From contig NZ_JAFBDK010000006.1 in NCBI RefSeq assembly GCF_016908195.1, positions 62,001-126,000 on the forward strand: a DNA stretch of 64,000 nucleotides. The letters run 5' to 3'. This stretch comes from Jeotgalibacillus terrae. GTDB lineage: Bacteria > Bacillota > Bacilli > Bacillales > Jeotgalibacillaceae. The notes below the pieces were generated by a model. It was not told the origin of the DNA and made no database searches. It saw only the letters and a program-made list of their open reading frames with translations. Numbering within the stretch: the stretch's first letter is position 1; each line of letters starts with the position of its first letter. The position numbers were made by a program, and so were the translations under genes. This document shows positions 19,815 through 28,627 of the stretch, in pieces.

Positions 19815-20285
19815 TCAGTCCATTTTTACAGCTGGTCTGATGAATAATTCTTTTTGTTCTTCAGTCCAGGCAAGTCCTTTGCCGGTTTGCTTATCCATTT
19901 GCACCATCGTACCCCGGCCAGAGAATACAGGAATGTCTTTTTCATTCACCCCAAGATAGTGGATATCAACGGATGAATTCCCTACAGAATCTGCTTTGAC
20001 ATAGACTTTCAGATTTTCATCAAAGAATGCCTGTTTCAGAAAATCACATTGGAGGTTCGCAACAACAGGTATGGCCTGACTTGCCGGATCAAGCCAGTTC
20101 TGCATAAAACCAAGATGCTTGAAAAACTCGATTCTGGCCTGTTCAAAGTAGATAAAAGGTACGGTATTATTCATGTGACCAAAAAGGTCTGTTTCAGAGA
20201 ACCTGATTTTTACCGGATAATAAAATTCAAATTCTTTTTTCCAGCCTTCAAAGTTATTTATGTAAGGTATTTTCAAATTTGACAT
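19815..20285 (-). CDS. ysmA: Hotdog-fold acyl-CoA thioesterase YsmA
   Basis: A 4HBT-type thioesterase of 156 residues. The hallmark is VKIRFSETDLFGHMNNTVPF (24-43) with the catalytic Asp and His/Asn pair, followed by YFEQARIEFF. The family hydrolyses acyl-CoA esters; the exact substrate is unknown. An SD-like AAAAGGGG abuts the ATG closely, so initiation may be weak. A palindrome resembling the FadR operator lies 11 bases upstream, directly after a -10 box, suggesting control with fatty-acid genes. Confidence 0.87.
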   Translation of the reverse strand: MSNLKIPYINNFEGWKKEFEFYYPVKIRFSETDLFGHMNNTVPFIYFEQARIEFFKHLGFMQNWLDPASQAIPVVANLQCDFLKQAFFDENLKVYVKADSVGNSSVDIHYLGVNEKDIPVFSGRGTMVQMDKQTGKGLAWTEEQKELFIRPAVKMD

Positions 20286-20295
20286 CCCCTTTTGT

Positions 20296-20317
20296 AAAAT
20301 GAATGATCATTCATTTT
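20296..20317 (-). promoter_or_regulatory. FadR-like palindrome at ysmA
   Basis: A perfect 22-base palindrome centred on TGAATGATCATTCA. It has the same half-sites as the FadR box upstream of fadR but lacks the four central bases. A -10 like TAAAAT (20319-20324) is adjacent, so a bound repressor would cover the transcription start. Whether FadR accepts the shorter spacing is unknown. Confidence 0.6.
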
Positions 20318-20345
20318 TATTTTACATGAAGTCTGGTCTTTTGAA

Positions 20346-20383
20346 CAGAAAAAAGAGACTCAGACATATTGTCTAAGTCTCTT
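20346..20383 (-). terminator. Terminator of the sdh operon
   Basis: AAGAGACT-AGAC and GTCT-AGTCTCTT form a 12-bp stem with one mismatch; six T follow on the minus strand. It lies beyond repeat copy 3. Confidence 0.9.
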
Positions 20384-20390
20384 AAAAGGG

Positions 20391-20467
20391 CTCGCTGCGC
20401 TGCGTGTGGTGCTTTCCGGACGGCGGTCGCTAATTGGCCCGAAGTCACCACTTCCCGCTACGCTCAC
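20391..20467 (+). repeat. Structured intergenic repeat, copy 3 (short type)
   Basis: Contains GTGGTGCTTTCCGGACGGCG and ends with GAAGTCACCAC. The outer arm pairs GTGGTG (20406-20411) with CACCAC (20446-20451); relative to copy 2 a C-G pair has become T-A. The inner hairpin is missing. It lies between the sdhB stop and the operon terminator. Confidence 0.8.
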
Positions 20468-20512
20468 CTGAATATCACGTTAATAAAATTAACATTTATT
20501 ACTCAAACGTTC

Positions 20513-21286
20513 TTAAACTTCTTTATCGCTTCCGAAGAAGTTTCTGAACATCTGAAGGTTTGTGTCACGGTTAAGTGCCGCGATTGACGTTGTTAACGGA
20601 ATACCTTTAGGGCAAGCTTCCACACAGTTCTGTGAGTTACCGCAGTTTGAAAGTCCCCCATCACCCATAATGGCTTCAAGGCGTTCATTTTTATTCATTG
20701 CACCGGTTGGATGTGCGTTGAACAGACGAACCTGTGAAAGTGGTGCAGGTCCAATAAAGTCTGACTTGCTGTTCACATTCGGACATGCTTCAAGACAAAC
20801 ACCGCAAGTCATACATTTTGACAGTTCGTATGCCCACTGACGTTTTTTCTCCGGCATACGCGGACCAGGTCCAAGATCATACGTACCATCGATCGGAATC
20901 CATGCTTTTACCCTCTTAAGAGAATCGAACATGCGGCTGCGGTCAACCTGAAGGTCACGCACAACCGGGAATGTTTTCATCGGCTCAAGACGGATTGGCT
21001 GTTCAAGCTGGTCCACAAGCGCAGTACATGACTGACGCGGCTTACCATTGATCACCATTGAGCAGGCTCCGCATACTTCTTCAAGACAGCCCATATCCCA
21101 TGATACCGGAGTCGTTTTTTCACCTTTTTTATTAAATGGATTACGTCTGATTTCCATCAGCGCAGAAATAACGTTCATATTCGCGCGGTATGGAATCTCA
21201 AACTCTTCGAAATAAGGTGCAGAATTCTCATCGTCCTGGCGGTGAATTTCAAATTTGATTACTTTTTCTTCCGTTGCTATTGCCAT
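20513..21286 (-). CDS. sdhB: Succinate dehydrogenase iron-sulfur subunit
   Basis: Carries electrons from the flavin in SdhA to the quinone site in the membrane. All three cluster motifs are visible: a [2Fe-2S] set in CLEEVCGACSMVINGKPRQSC (the cysteines about residues 68-88), a [4Fe-4S] set CMTCGVCLEACPN, and a [3Fe-4S] set CGNSQNCVEACPKGIP. Length 257. Last gene of sdhCAB, two bases after sdhA. Repeat copy 3 and the terminator follow. Confidence 0.97.
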   Translation of the reverse strand: MAIATEEKVIKFEIHRQDDENSAPYFEEFEIPYRANMNVISALMEIRRNPFNKKGEKTTPVSWDMGCLEEVCGACSMVINGKPRQSCTALVDQLEQPIRLEPMKTFPVVRDLQVDRSRMFDSLKRVKAWIPIDGTYDLGPGPRMPEKKRQWAYELSKCMTCGVCLEACPNVNSKSDFIGPAPLSQVRLFNAHPTGAMNKNERLEAIMGDGGLSNCGNSQNCVEACPKGIPLTTSIAALNRDTNLQMFRNFFGSDKEV

Positions 21287-21288
21287 GA

Positions 21289-23049
21289 TTATTTTGCTCC
21301 TTTCTTCTTAGAGTAATCACGTTTACGCGGTTCAATCAGTGAAACATCAACATCTTCATAATGGAACTCCGGAGCATTTGTTTCAGGATTAAACTTAGCC
21401 ATTGTTGTCTTCAGGAATTTCTCATCATTACGTTCAGGGAAGTCAGGCTTATAGTGTGCGCCGCGGCTTTCATCACGGTTAAGCGCACCGATTGTAACAA
21501 CGCGTGCTAAGTGAAGCATTCCTTTTAACTGACGTGTAAACACAGCTCCCTGGTTACTCCATTTAGCAGTATCGTTAATGTTGATCCGCTTAAAGCGCTC
21601 CTGCAGTTCCTGAATTTTTGCATCAGTTTCACGAAGCTTATCATTATGACGGACAACTGTTACATTATCTGTCATCCATTCTCCAAGCTCTTTATGAATA
21701 ACGTATGCATTCTCGTCGCCATCCATTGCCATGATTTCATCCCACTCCTGCTGTTTATCTTTTTCAAAGCGGGTGTAGATGTCTTCAGGCATATCTTCTG
21801 TCGTCTTTTCAAGTCCCTCGATATATTTTACAGCGTTTGGTCCTGCGACCATTCCACCATAAATAGATGATAGAAGTGAGTTCGCACCAAGACGGTTTGC
21901 ACCGTGAATTGAATAATCACATTCACCAGCTGCGAACAGACCAGGGATATTTGTCATCTGATCAAAATCTACCCATAGTCCACCCATTGAGTAATGAACA
22001 GCAGGGAAAATCTTCATTGGTACTTTACGCGGGTCATCTCCCATGAACTTCTCATAGATTTCGATAATTCCGCCAAGCTTAATATCAAGCTCTTTCGGGT
22101 CTTTATGAGAAAGGTCAAGATAAACCATGTTCTCGCCATTAATACCAAGCTTCTGACGCACACATACATCGAAAATTTCCCGTGTTGCAATATCACGCGG
22201 CACGAGGTTTCCGTATGCCGGATACTTTTCTTCTAAGAAGTACCATGGCTTACCGTCTTTATACGTCCATACACGGCCACCTTCACCACGCGCAGACTCA
22301 CTCATCAGACGAAGTTTATCGTCACCAGGGATCGCTGTCGGGTGGATTTGGATGAACTCACCATTTGAATAATACACGCCCTGCTGATAAGCAACAGAAG
22401 CTGCTGCTCCAGTATTGATGACAGAGTTTGTTGATTTCCCGAAGATAATTCCAGGTCCGCCTGTAGCCAGAATGACTGCGTCCCCCTTGAAAGACTGAAT
22501 TTCCATTGTCTTCAGATCCTGAGATACAACACCACGGCACACGCCGTCGTCATCAAGCACTGAACCAAGAAATTCCCAGCCTTCATATTTCGTTACAAGA
22601 CCGGCTACTTCATGTCTTCTCACCTGCTCATCAAGTGCATATAACAACTGCTGACCAGTAGTTGCACCGGCGAATGCAGTACGGTGGTGCTGCGTTCCTC
22701 CAAAGCGGCGGAAGTCAAGTAGTCCTTCAGGTGTTCTGTTGAACATAACACCCATACGGTCAAGCAGGTGAATGATACCCGGTGCCGCATCACACATTGC
22801 TTTTACAGGTGGCTGATTCGCAAGGAAGTCGCCCCCGTATACTGTGTCATCAAAGTGTTCCCACGGAGAATCACCTTCACCCTTTGTATTTACAGCTCCG
22901 TTTATACCGCCTTGTGCACAAACAGAGTGTGAACGTTTTACAGGTACAAGCGAGAAGAGGTCTACTGACATTCCTGCTTCAGCTGCTTTAATTGTCGCCA
23001 TCAGGCCGGCAAGTCCGCCACCTACAACGATAATTCTGCCTTTACTCAT
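21289..23049 (-). CDS. sdhA: Succinate dehydrogenase flavoprotein subunit
   Basis: Oxidises succinate to fumarate with covalently bound FAD, in the TCA cycle and respiratory chain. Signatures: the FAD-binding GGGLAGLMATIKAAEAG at the N-terminus, SVCAQGGINGA around the flavin, HPTAIPGD and the active-site region SARGEGGRVW, and GLFAAGECDYSIHGANRLG. Length 586 equals the B. subtilis protein. It is preceded by a GGAG ribosome site 59 bases after sdhC. Confidence 0.98.
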   Translation of the reverse strand: MSKGRIIVVGGGLAGLMATIKAAEAGMSVDLFSLVPVKRSHSVCAQGGINGAVNTKGEGDSPWEHFDDTVYGGDFLANQPPVKAMCDAAPGIIHLLDRMGVMFNRTPEGLLDFRRFGGTQHHRTAFAGATTGQQLLYALDEQVRRHEVAGLVTKYEGWEFLGSVLDDDGVCRGVVSQDLKTMEIQSFKGDAVILATGGPGIIFGKSTNSVINTGAAASVAYQQGVYYSNGEFIQIHPTAIPGDDKLRLMSESARGEGGRVWTYKDGKPWYFLEEKYPAYGNLVPRDIATREIFDVCVRQKLGINGENMVYLDLSHKDPKELDIKLGGIIEIYEKFMGDDPRKVPMKIFPAVHYSMGGLWVDFDQMTNIPGLFAAGECDYSIHGANRLGANSLLSSIYGGMVAGPNAVKYIEGLEKTTEDMPEDIYTRFEKDKQQEWDEIMAMDGDENAYVIHKELGEWMTDNVTVVRHNDKLRETDAKIQELQERFKRININDTAKWSNQGAVFTRQLKGMLHLARVVTIGALNRDESRGAHYKPDFPERNDEKFLKTTMAKFNPETNAPEFHYEDVDVSLIEPRKRDYSKKKGAK

Positions 23050-23108
23050 TTTGTCACTCTCCTTACTGATATCAAAAGCTGCTCTTTGCAGCTGAAAAAG
23101 TTAATGGA

Positions 23109-23717
23109 TTAAACGAATGCAAGAATTGCACGGATACCGATCACTGTAAGCACAATAAATACGCCAAGCGTCGCGTATGTTGAAATCTTTTGCGAGCGGG
23201 CGCTCACCGTGATTCCCCAGCTGACCATAAATGACCATAAACCATTAGCAAAGTGGAATGTCGTTGATACTATTCCAAGTATGTAAAAAGCAACCATCCA
23301 TGGATTAGCAAGAATTTCTTCCATCATGCCAAAGTTTACTTCAGTACCAAGCGCTGCCTGAATACGCGTTTCCCATACATGCCATGTAACGAAAATCAGT
23401 GTAACCACACCTGATATACGCTGCAGCATGAACATGTAATTACGCAGTGTGCCGTAACGTTTCGTATTGTTTTTAGCAGTGAATGCAATGTATACTCCAT
23501 AGATTGCGTGGAAGTATAGCGGGATAAAAATAATAAATAGTTCTAAAAAGATTCTGAATGGTAAACTTTCCATAAAGTGCGCTGCATCGTTGAAAGCCTG
23601 TTCGCCTCTAGTAGCGAAATGGTTAACAACTAAATGTTGAATCAGGAAGATCCCTACAGGTATAACACCAAGTAAAGAGTGCAGCCTCCTCCAGTAAAAC
23701 TCTCGATTTTCCGCCAT
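23109..23717 (-). CDS. sdhC: Succinate dehydrogenase cytochrome b558 subunit
   Basis: The diheme membrane anchor of complex II, with five hydrophobic helices and conserved His residues (for example LIQHLVVNHF and FVTWHVWE). The ATG at 23717 begins MAENREFYWRRLHSLLG, gives 202 residues as in B. subtilis, and has GAGGGGG upstream. The longer frame to 23807 lacks a ribosome site and runs into the leader. First gene of sdhCAB, with a strong promoter about 110 bases upstream. Confidence 0.96.
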   Translation of the reverse strand: MAENREFYWRRLHSLLGVIPVGIFLIQHLVVNHFATRGEQAFNDAAHFMESLPFRIFLELFIIFIPLYFHAIYGVYIAFTAKNNTKRYGTLRNYMFMLQRISGVVTLIFVTWHVWETRIQAALGTEVNFGMMEEILANPWMVAFYILGIVSTTFHFANGLWSFMVSWGITVSARSQKISTYATLGVFIVLTVIGIRAILAFV

Positions 23718-23822
23718 CGAATGTAACCCCCTCTTGAATAAGTACAGCTGCTGAAAACGATTCCCTAGAATGATCATTTTCAACAAAATTTTCGCACAGT
23801 ATAACATTTATGTGACAAATTA

Positions 23823-23851
23823 ATTGTACTCCTCTGTCATAGGAGCGTCAA
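23823..23851 (-). promoter_or_regulatory. Promoter of sdhCAB
   Basis: Minus strand -35 TTGACG (23846-23851), 17-base spacer, -10 TACAAT (23823-23828). The spacer itself is an inverted repeat, CTCCT and AGGAG. The rest of the 380-base gap to yslB is AT-rich with no gene. Confidence 0.8.
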
Positions 23852-24041
23852 GAAAACGTATACATAAAAACTTTTCAAATGTTTCAGTAATCTTTAATAA
23901 GGATATATAGGAAGGTTAACTCAAAAACCACTGTATTTTCACAAATTATTCACAAAATCATTTTTCACAATTTATTATTTTAATAAAACTGATAAGACGT
24001 GTGACATTTTGACGATTTAATAATTAATTCTCTATTTCACC

Positions 24042-24070
24042 TTACGCTTTGCCCTTTTTCATTTTATAAT
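24042..24070 (+). promoter_or_regulatory. Possible promoter of yslB
   Basis: A perfect -10 TATAAT (24065-24070) with a poor -35 TTACGC (24042-24047) at 17 bases. The only plausible promoter signal upstream of yslB. Confidence 0.4.
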
Positions 24071-24100
24071 AAAGAGATTGAAAGTGAGGTACGGTACGCA

Positions 24101-24550
24101 ATGAGTGAAAATGAACATGTACATACACCCAGGGATTTATTTGGCTACCGGCTGATCAGGGATGAACTGATACCGGACCTCCTGGGAAATCATTCGAAAG
24201 ATATTTTATATTGGGCCGGCAAAAAGCTGGCACGAAACTATCCCTGTCAGAATGAAGGAGAAGTGATTGCATTTTTCGAACGCGCAGAGTGGGGCAATCT
24301 TTCCATTATAAAACAGAAGCGTGATGAAATATTGTTTGAACTTACGGGCCAGTCCGTTCAGGAAAGGTTCAGTCATCATGATCCCGTTTTTACACTTGAA
24401 GCCGGTTTTGCCGCTGAACAGATCGCAATGATTAAGCAATACCATACGGAAGCTGTCTACACCAGAAATAAGAAGAACTGCGTTCAAATCGAATTGAAAT
24501 GGGATCTGAAAGAACCCTATGACCTTCCTTCGAGAAAAACTAAACAATAA
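24101..24550 (+). CDS. yslB: YslB family protein (DUF2507)
   Basis: A soluble protein of 149 residues found in Bacillales between sdhC and lysC, on the opposite strand from both, as here. It starts with a short polar segment, then RDLFGYRLIRDELIPDLLGN and a conserved ILYWAGKKLAR block. The family is structurally related to bacterial 4-vinyl reductase (V4R)-like heme-NO-type folds by some classifications, but its function is unknown. Ribosome site AGTGAGG. It converges on lysC with a shared terminator. Confidence 0.85.
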   Translation: MSENEHVHTPRDLFGYRLIRDELIPDLLGNHSKDILYWAGKKLARNYPCQNEGEVIAFFERAEWGNLSIIKQKRDEILFELTGQSVQERFSHHDPVFTLEAGFAAEQIAMIKQYHTEAVYTRNKKNCVQIELKWDLKEPYDLPSRKTKQ

Positions 24551-24553
24551 ACG

Positions 24554-24590
24554 ACAGCAGGCTCCTGAACCGGGAACCTGCTGCTTTTTA
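24554..24590. terminator. Bidirectional terminator between yslB and lysC
   Basis: CAGCAGG (24555-24561) pairs with CCTGCTG (24577-24583), with inner TCC/GGA pairing. A T run follows on the plus side, and the stem serves converging genes. Confidence 0.85.
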
Positions 24591-25817
24591 TATATGAACT
24601 GCCGGTTTATCCAGACCAAAGCTTTCATGAATGACATTAGCTGCTTTAATCACGTTCTCTGTATCTACTACGGCTGAGACTTTGATTTCAGAAGTACTGA
24701 CCATTTTAACCTGGATTTTCTTATCTGCAAGTACACTGAACATCTGGGCAGCTACACCAGGGTTTGAAACCATGCCGGAACCGACAATCGATACTTTCGA
24801 AAGTCCGGTTTCATGTTCGATTTCCTGATAACCGATTTCTTCTTTATAGTCAGAGAGGATCTGAAGGGTCTCATCGAGTGCCGATTCCTTTATTGAAAAT
24901 GACAGATTTACTCTGCCTGTATCAAGTTTACTCTGAATAATGATATCTACATCCACGTGATGCTTTGCCAGAATGGAGAAGACTGCAGGAAATCCTGTCA
25001 GTTCGTTTTCAATTCCTACAACTGTCATCCTGACAATATCCTTATCAAATGCTACGCCTCTAACAACTAAATGCTCTTCCATCGGTGCATCCTCCTCTAT
25101 TAACGTTCCTTCTGTTTCTTCCATACTTGATCTGACAGTCAGTTTAATGCCGTAGTTTTTTGCAAATTCGACCGCTCTCGGATGAAGTACGCCGGCCCCA
25201 AGATTAGCAAGCTCAAGCATTTCGTCATAAGAGATTCCGTTTAATTTTCTTGCTGCTTTTACATAGCGGGGATCGGTTGAGTAGACACCGTCAACATCTG
25301 TATAAATGTCACAACGGTCAGCCTGCATTGCTGCAGCCAGTGCAACAGCAGTTGTATCAGAACCGCCCCGTCCAAGCGTCGTGATCTCTCCGTTTTCATC
25401 CATTCCCTGAAATCCGGCTACAACAATGACTCTGCCTTCTTCTAATAAACTTTCCACGCGCTTTGTTTTAACTTCTGTAATTCTTGCATTACTGAATACG
25501 GCTTCTGTCCGTATGCCTGCCTGCCACCCTGTTAGGGAAGTGCTGTTATAACCTCTGTTGTGTAATGCCATCGCCAGGAGTGACATTGACATCTGTTCCC
25601 CTGTTGTCAGCAGCATATCCATTTCTCTTTTTTCAGGACGTGATGTCATTTCCCCGGCTAACCTGACAAGTTCATCCGTCGTTTTGCCCATTGCTGATAC
25701 AACCACAATGACGTCATTCCCTTTCTCTTTTTCAAGAATGACTCTATTAGCCACATGATGAATCTTCTCAACTGAACCGACCGAAGTCCCTCCGAATTTC
25801 TGTACAACGATTCCCAC
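24588..25817 (-). CDS. lysC: Lysine-sensitive aspartokinase
   Basis: Phosphorylates aspartate, the first step toward lysine, threonine, methionine and diaminopimelate. The kinase domain shows VQKFGGTSVGSVEKI, TGEQMSMSLLA and TTLGRGGSDTTAVALAA. Two ACT domains follow from about residue 265. A GTG at 25817 is taken as the start: AGAGGA lies 7 bases before it and the protein (409 aa) then matches the B. subtilis enzyme. The upstream frame runs into the riboswitch terminator. Lysine feedback should act through the riboswitch, and probably through the ACT domains as in B. subtilis. Confidence 0.96.
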   Translation of the reverse strand: MGIVVQKFGGTSVGSVEKIHHVANRVILEKEKGNDVIVVVSAMGKTTDELVRLAGEMTSRPEKREMDMLLTTGEQMSMSLLAMALHNRGYNSTSLTGWQAGIRTEAVFSNARITEVKTKRVESLLEEGRVIVVAGFQGMDENGEITTLGRGGSDTTAVALAAAMQADRCDIYTDVDGVYSTDPRYVKAARKLNGISYDEMLELANLGAGVLHPRAVEFAKNYGIKLTVRSSMEETEGTLIEEDAPMEEHLVVRGVAFDKDIVRMTVVGIENELTGFPAVFSILAKHHVDVDIIIQSKLDTGRVNLSFSIKESALDETLQILSDYKEEIGYQEIEHETGLSKVSIVGSGMVSNPGVAAQMFSVLADKKIQVKMVSTSEIKVSAVVDTENVIKAANVIHESFGLDKPAVHI

Positions 25818-25862
25818 TTTATTTTCCTCTTCCCTTACAATATTTCTCAACTGTTTACGACA

Positions 25863-26131
25863 TAAAAAAAGCAACAGGGAGAAGTCTCCCCATTGCTTTT
25901 AGACAGATCATACATATCATCTGAATCGCACAGGTGAGATAGCTCTCCAGAACATCCAAGTTCTGACAGCTCTGCATCTGTTAAATGCAGAACCAGCGGA
26001 AAATCTGATGAAGGATTTTCTGCTTCGGCGGCCGCACCTTTTCACACTGCATCACTGGATTTCATCATCCTAAGCAGCGGTACTTTTTACGTCCGCACCT
26101 CTATCACCACTTTAAATAAAGTGTTTAATTG
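25863..26131 (-). promoter_or_regulatory. Lysine riboswitch (L box) of lysC
   Basis: The aptamer spans about 25930-26110. It starts GTGATAGAGGTGCGG and contains GCCGCCGAAGC, and ends with GAGAGCTATCTCACC, the hallmark blocks of the L box. A terminator follows at 25863-25900, with arms AAAGCAA-GGGAG and CTCCC-TTGCTTT. Lysine binding should stabilise the aptamer and let the terminator form, stopping lysC transcription. Confidence 0.95.
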
Positions 26132-26137
26132 TTGATC

Positions 26138-26166
26138 ATTATAGCACGGGGATTTCCCCCCGGCAA
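26138..26166 (-). promoter_or_regulatory. Promoter of the lysC riboswitch
   Basis: Minus strand -10 TATAAT (26138-26143) with -35 TTGCCG (26161-26166), spacer 17. It sits two bases after the uvrC stop. A GGGG/CCCC inverted repeat lies in the spacer. Confidence 0.7.
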
Positions 26167-26168
26167 TA

Positions 26169-27941
26169 TTATTCCTTTAATTTCTCAATCACTTTCTCTG
26201 CAGTTTTAGCTGGCACACCCGCTTTTACAACTTCCTCAAGTGATGCTTCACGGAGCTTTTTCACTGAACCGAAATATTTTAATAGCTGCTTTTTACGCTG
26301 CGGTCCTACCCCTTCAATATCATCAAGTACAGACTGGATCGAATTTTTAGCACGCACCTGCCTATGGAATGTAATTGCAAAGCGGTGGACTTCATCCTGA
26401 ATCCGCTGCATAAAGTAGAACTCCTGACTGCGTCTGTTAAGCGGGACTACTTCGAGCGGATCCCCAAACAGCAGCTGGGATGTATTGTGACGATCATCTT
26501 TCGCAAGACCTGCCACTGGTACATCGAGTCCAAGTTCATGACGCAGAATTTCCTTTACTGCTTCGATCTGTCCTTTACCGCCATCAATCACAATTAAATC
26601 CGGCAGCGGCAGTGCATCTTTCAACACTCTTGAATATCGTCTTCTGACCACTTCTCGCATGGACTCATAATCATCCGGGCCCTGGACAGTTTTAATTTTA
26701 TATTTACGGTATTCTTTTCTCGCAGGTTTTCCATCTATAAAAACAACCATCGCTGATACTGCATCTGACCCCTGAATATTTGAATTATCAAATGCTTCAA
26801 TCCGGTAAGGTGTATAGATGTTCATCGCGCGACCAAGATTTTCAGCAGCTTTGATCGTTCTTTCTTCATCCCGTTCAATCAATGCGAATTTTTCTGTCAG
26901 AGCAATTGATGCATTTTTCGCTGCAAGGTTCACAAGATCTTTTTTCTGCCCTCTTACAGGCTGCAGCACTCTAGTCTCCAACAGTTCTTCAGCCATTGAT
27001 TGATCAATTGTCAGCGGGATGAGTACTTCTTTTGGCTTGAAATGGTTTGCCTTCATATAGAACTGTCCTAAAAACGACAGAAACTCTCCTTCTGCTTCAT
27101 CATAGATCGGGAACATTGCCACATCGCGTTCAATAAGCTTCCCCTGTCTGATGAAGAATACCTGTACACACATCCACCCTTTATCAACGGCATAGCCGAA
27201 TATATCACGATTGGTAAAGTCATTCATCGTCATCTTCTGCTTTTCCATTGTTGCTTCAATATGTGTAATCTGGTCACGGAACTCTTTGGCTCTTTCAAAT
27301 TCAAGGTTTTCTGCTGCCTGCTCCATTTTAACCTTTAGATCTTTTTTCACTTCTTTGAAGCCGCCGTTTAGAAACTTTGCAATATCTTCAGTCATCTGCC
27401 GGTATGTGCTCTGCTCCACTTTGAATTCACACGGAGCCAGACATTGACCCATATGATAGTAAAGGCAGACTTTATCAGGCATCGTTCTGCATTTTCTTAA
27501 CGGGTACATTCTGTCGAGCAGTTTTTTTGTTTCATTTGCAGCCTGGGCATTCGGATAGGGACCGAAGTATTTCCCTTTATCCTTCTTCACTTTCCTTGTA
27601 ATTAAAAGTCTCGGATGTCTTTCAGCAGTTACCTTGATAAAAGGATAGTGCTTATCATCTTTCAGCATCACGTTATATTTAGGATCATGTTTTTTTATCA
27701 GGTTCAGTTCGAGTACGAGAGCTTCCATATTTGATGAGGTTACAATGTACTCAAAATCCTCAATTTCAGAGACGAGTCTCTGCGTTTTTCCATCGTGGGA
27801 ACCTGTAAAATAAGATCTTACCCTGTTTTTTAACACCTTTGCTTTTCCCACATAGATGATCGTGCCCTGCCGATCCTTCATCAGATAACAGCCGGGCTGG
27901 TCAGGAAGGACTGCAAGTTTGTTTTTCAAAAGATCATTCAT
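26169..27941 (-). CDS. uvrC: Excinuclease ABC subunit C
   Basis: Makes both incisions in nucleotide excision repair with UvrA and UvrB. Domain order: GIY-YIG nuclease ([20 protein letters not shown], about 16-35), cysteine-containing linker ([14 protein letters not shown]), UVR domain near 200-240, RNase H-like second nuclease ([20 protein letters not shown]), and tandem HhH at the end ([17 protein letters not shown]). Length 590. The ATG at 27941 has GGAGG 8 bases upstream; the first in-frame Met does not. Confidence 0.97.
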   Translation of the reverse strand: MNDLLKNKLAVLPDQPGCYLMKDRQGTIIYVGKAKVLKNRVRSYFTGSHDGKTQRLVSEIEDFEYIVTSSNMEALVLELNLIKKHDPKYNVMLKDDKHYPFIKVTAERHPRLLITRKVKKDKGKYFGPYPNAQAANETKKLLDRMYPLRKCRTMPDKVCLYYHMGQCLAPCEFKVEQSTYRQMTEDIAKFLNGGFKEVKKDLKVKMEQAAENLEFERAKEFRDQITHIEATMEKQKMTMNDFTNRDIFGYAVDKGWMCVQVFFIRQGKLIERDVAMFPIYDEAEGEFLSFLGQFYMKANHFKPKEVLIPLTIDQSMAEELLETRVLQPVRGQKKDLVNLAAKNASIALTEKFALIERDEERTIKAAENLGRAMNIYTPYRIEAFDNSNIQGSDAVSAMVVFIDGKPARKEYRKYKIKTVQGPDDYESMREVVRRRYSRVLKDALPLPDLIVIDGGKGQIEAVKEILRHELGLDVPVAGLAKDDRHNTSQLLFGDPLEVVPLNRRSQEFYFMQRIQDEVHRFAITFHRQVRAKNSIQSVLDDIEGVGPQRKKQLLKYFGSVKKLREASLEEVVKAGVPAKTAEKVIEKLKE

Positions 27942-28002
27942 GTCATTAGCCTCCTGCACGCATGTTACCTTTATTTTACTCAATCAGCCAGCATATTCAA
28001 AA

Positions 28003-28030
28003 TAAAAGCCGGGCACAAGGCCCGGCTTTG
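28003..28030 (-). terminator. Terminator after trxA
   Basis: AAAGCCGGG (28005-28013) pairs perfectly with CCCGGCTTT (28021-28029) around seven bases. On the minus strand the stem is followed by TATTTTG. It separates trxA from uvrC. Confidence 0.85.
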
Positions 28031-28033
28031 TCA

Positions 28034-28348
28034 TTATGCGTGTTTGTTAAGCAGTTCTTCAAGTGCTTCTTTAGGCTGGAAACCTACTACCTTGTCTACA
28101 ATCTCTCCATCTTTGAAGACAACAAGTGTTGGGATACTCATTACACCGTATTTGCTTGCTGTTTCCTGGTTTTCGTCCACATCAAGCTTAACGATTTTAA
28201 CTTTGTCACCCATATCTGTATCAAGCTCTTCAAGAACAGGTGCAATCATTTTACAAGGTCCGCACCATGTAGCCCAGAAGTCTGCCAGTACTAAACCTTC
28301 TTGTGTTTCAGTAGCGAATGTTTGATCAGTTGCGTGTGCAATTGCCAT
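28034..28348 (-). CDS. trxA: Thioredoxin
   Basis: A general cytosolic disulfide reductant serving ribonucleotide reductase, methionine sulfoxide reductases and others. The active site WCGPCK and the cis-proline segment [12 protein letters not shown] are intact. The true start is the ATG at 28348 (104 residues, [11 protein letters not shown]), preceded by AAGGAGGAA. The longer frame runs through the promoter. Single-gene unit between the etfA and uvrC regions, as in B. subtilis. Confidence 0.97.
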   Translation of the reverse strand: MAIAHATDQTFATETQEGLVLADFWATWCGPCKMIAPVLEELDTDMGDKVKIVKLDVDENQETASKYGVMSIPTLVVFKDGEIVDKVVGFQPKEALEELLNKHA

Positions 28349-28384
28349 GTGAAATTCCTCCTTGTTAAATACGAATATAGTTGA

Positions 28385-28413
28385 AGTATAGCAGGGAGTA
28401 TTTTGTATTTCCA
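28385..28413 (-). promoter_or_regulatory. Promoter of trxA
   Basis: Minus strand -10 TATACT (28385-28390) and -35 TGGAAA (28408-28413), 17-base spacer. Confidence 0.55.
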
Positions 28414-28432
28414 CGTTTTTGCCTGAGAATTG

Positions 28433-28462
28433 AAAAGAGCCTGAGACAAGTGTCAGGCTCTT
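28433..28462 (-). terminator. Terminator of the fadR-etfA operon
   Basis: AAGAGCCTGA and TCAGGCTCTT pair perfectly around eight bases, with TTTTC following. It lies downstream of repeat copy 4. Confidence 0.9.
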
Positions 28463-28481
28463 ACAACCGTTTCGCTTCACT

Positions 28482-28592
28482 TCAGGCGGACGCTTTCCGG
28501 ACGGAGGTTGCTGAGCCTCCTCGGCGCAAGCGCCTGCGGGGTCTCAGCTTCCCTCTATTCGTCCCGGAGTCGCCGCCTTACGTTCCGCTGCA
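28482..28592 (+). repeat. Structured intergenic repeat, copy 4
   Basis: The inner hairpin pairs GCTGAG (28510-28515) with CTCAGC (28543-28548), a third paired variant of the same arm. The outer arms GGCGGACG and CGCCGCC pair with one bulge, and CCGGAC pairs with GTCCCGG. It lies between the etfA stop and the operon terminator. Confidence 0.85.
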
Positions 28593-28627
28593 CTTTTGAA
28601 TTCTCAGGGAATATTTTTTAAGTTAAA

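Noticed and set aside
25818-25874. lysC starting at 25874
   Set aside because: That start lies in the riboswitch terminator hairpin; the GTG at 25817 has a ribosome site and fits the family length.
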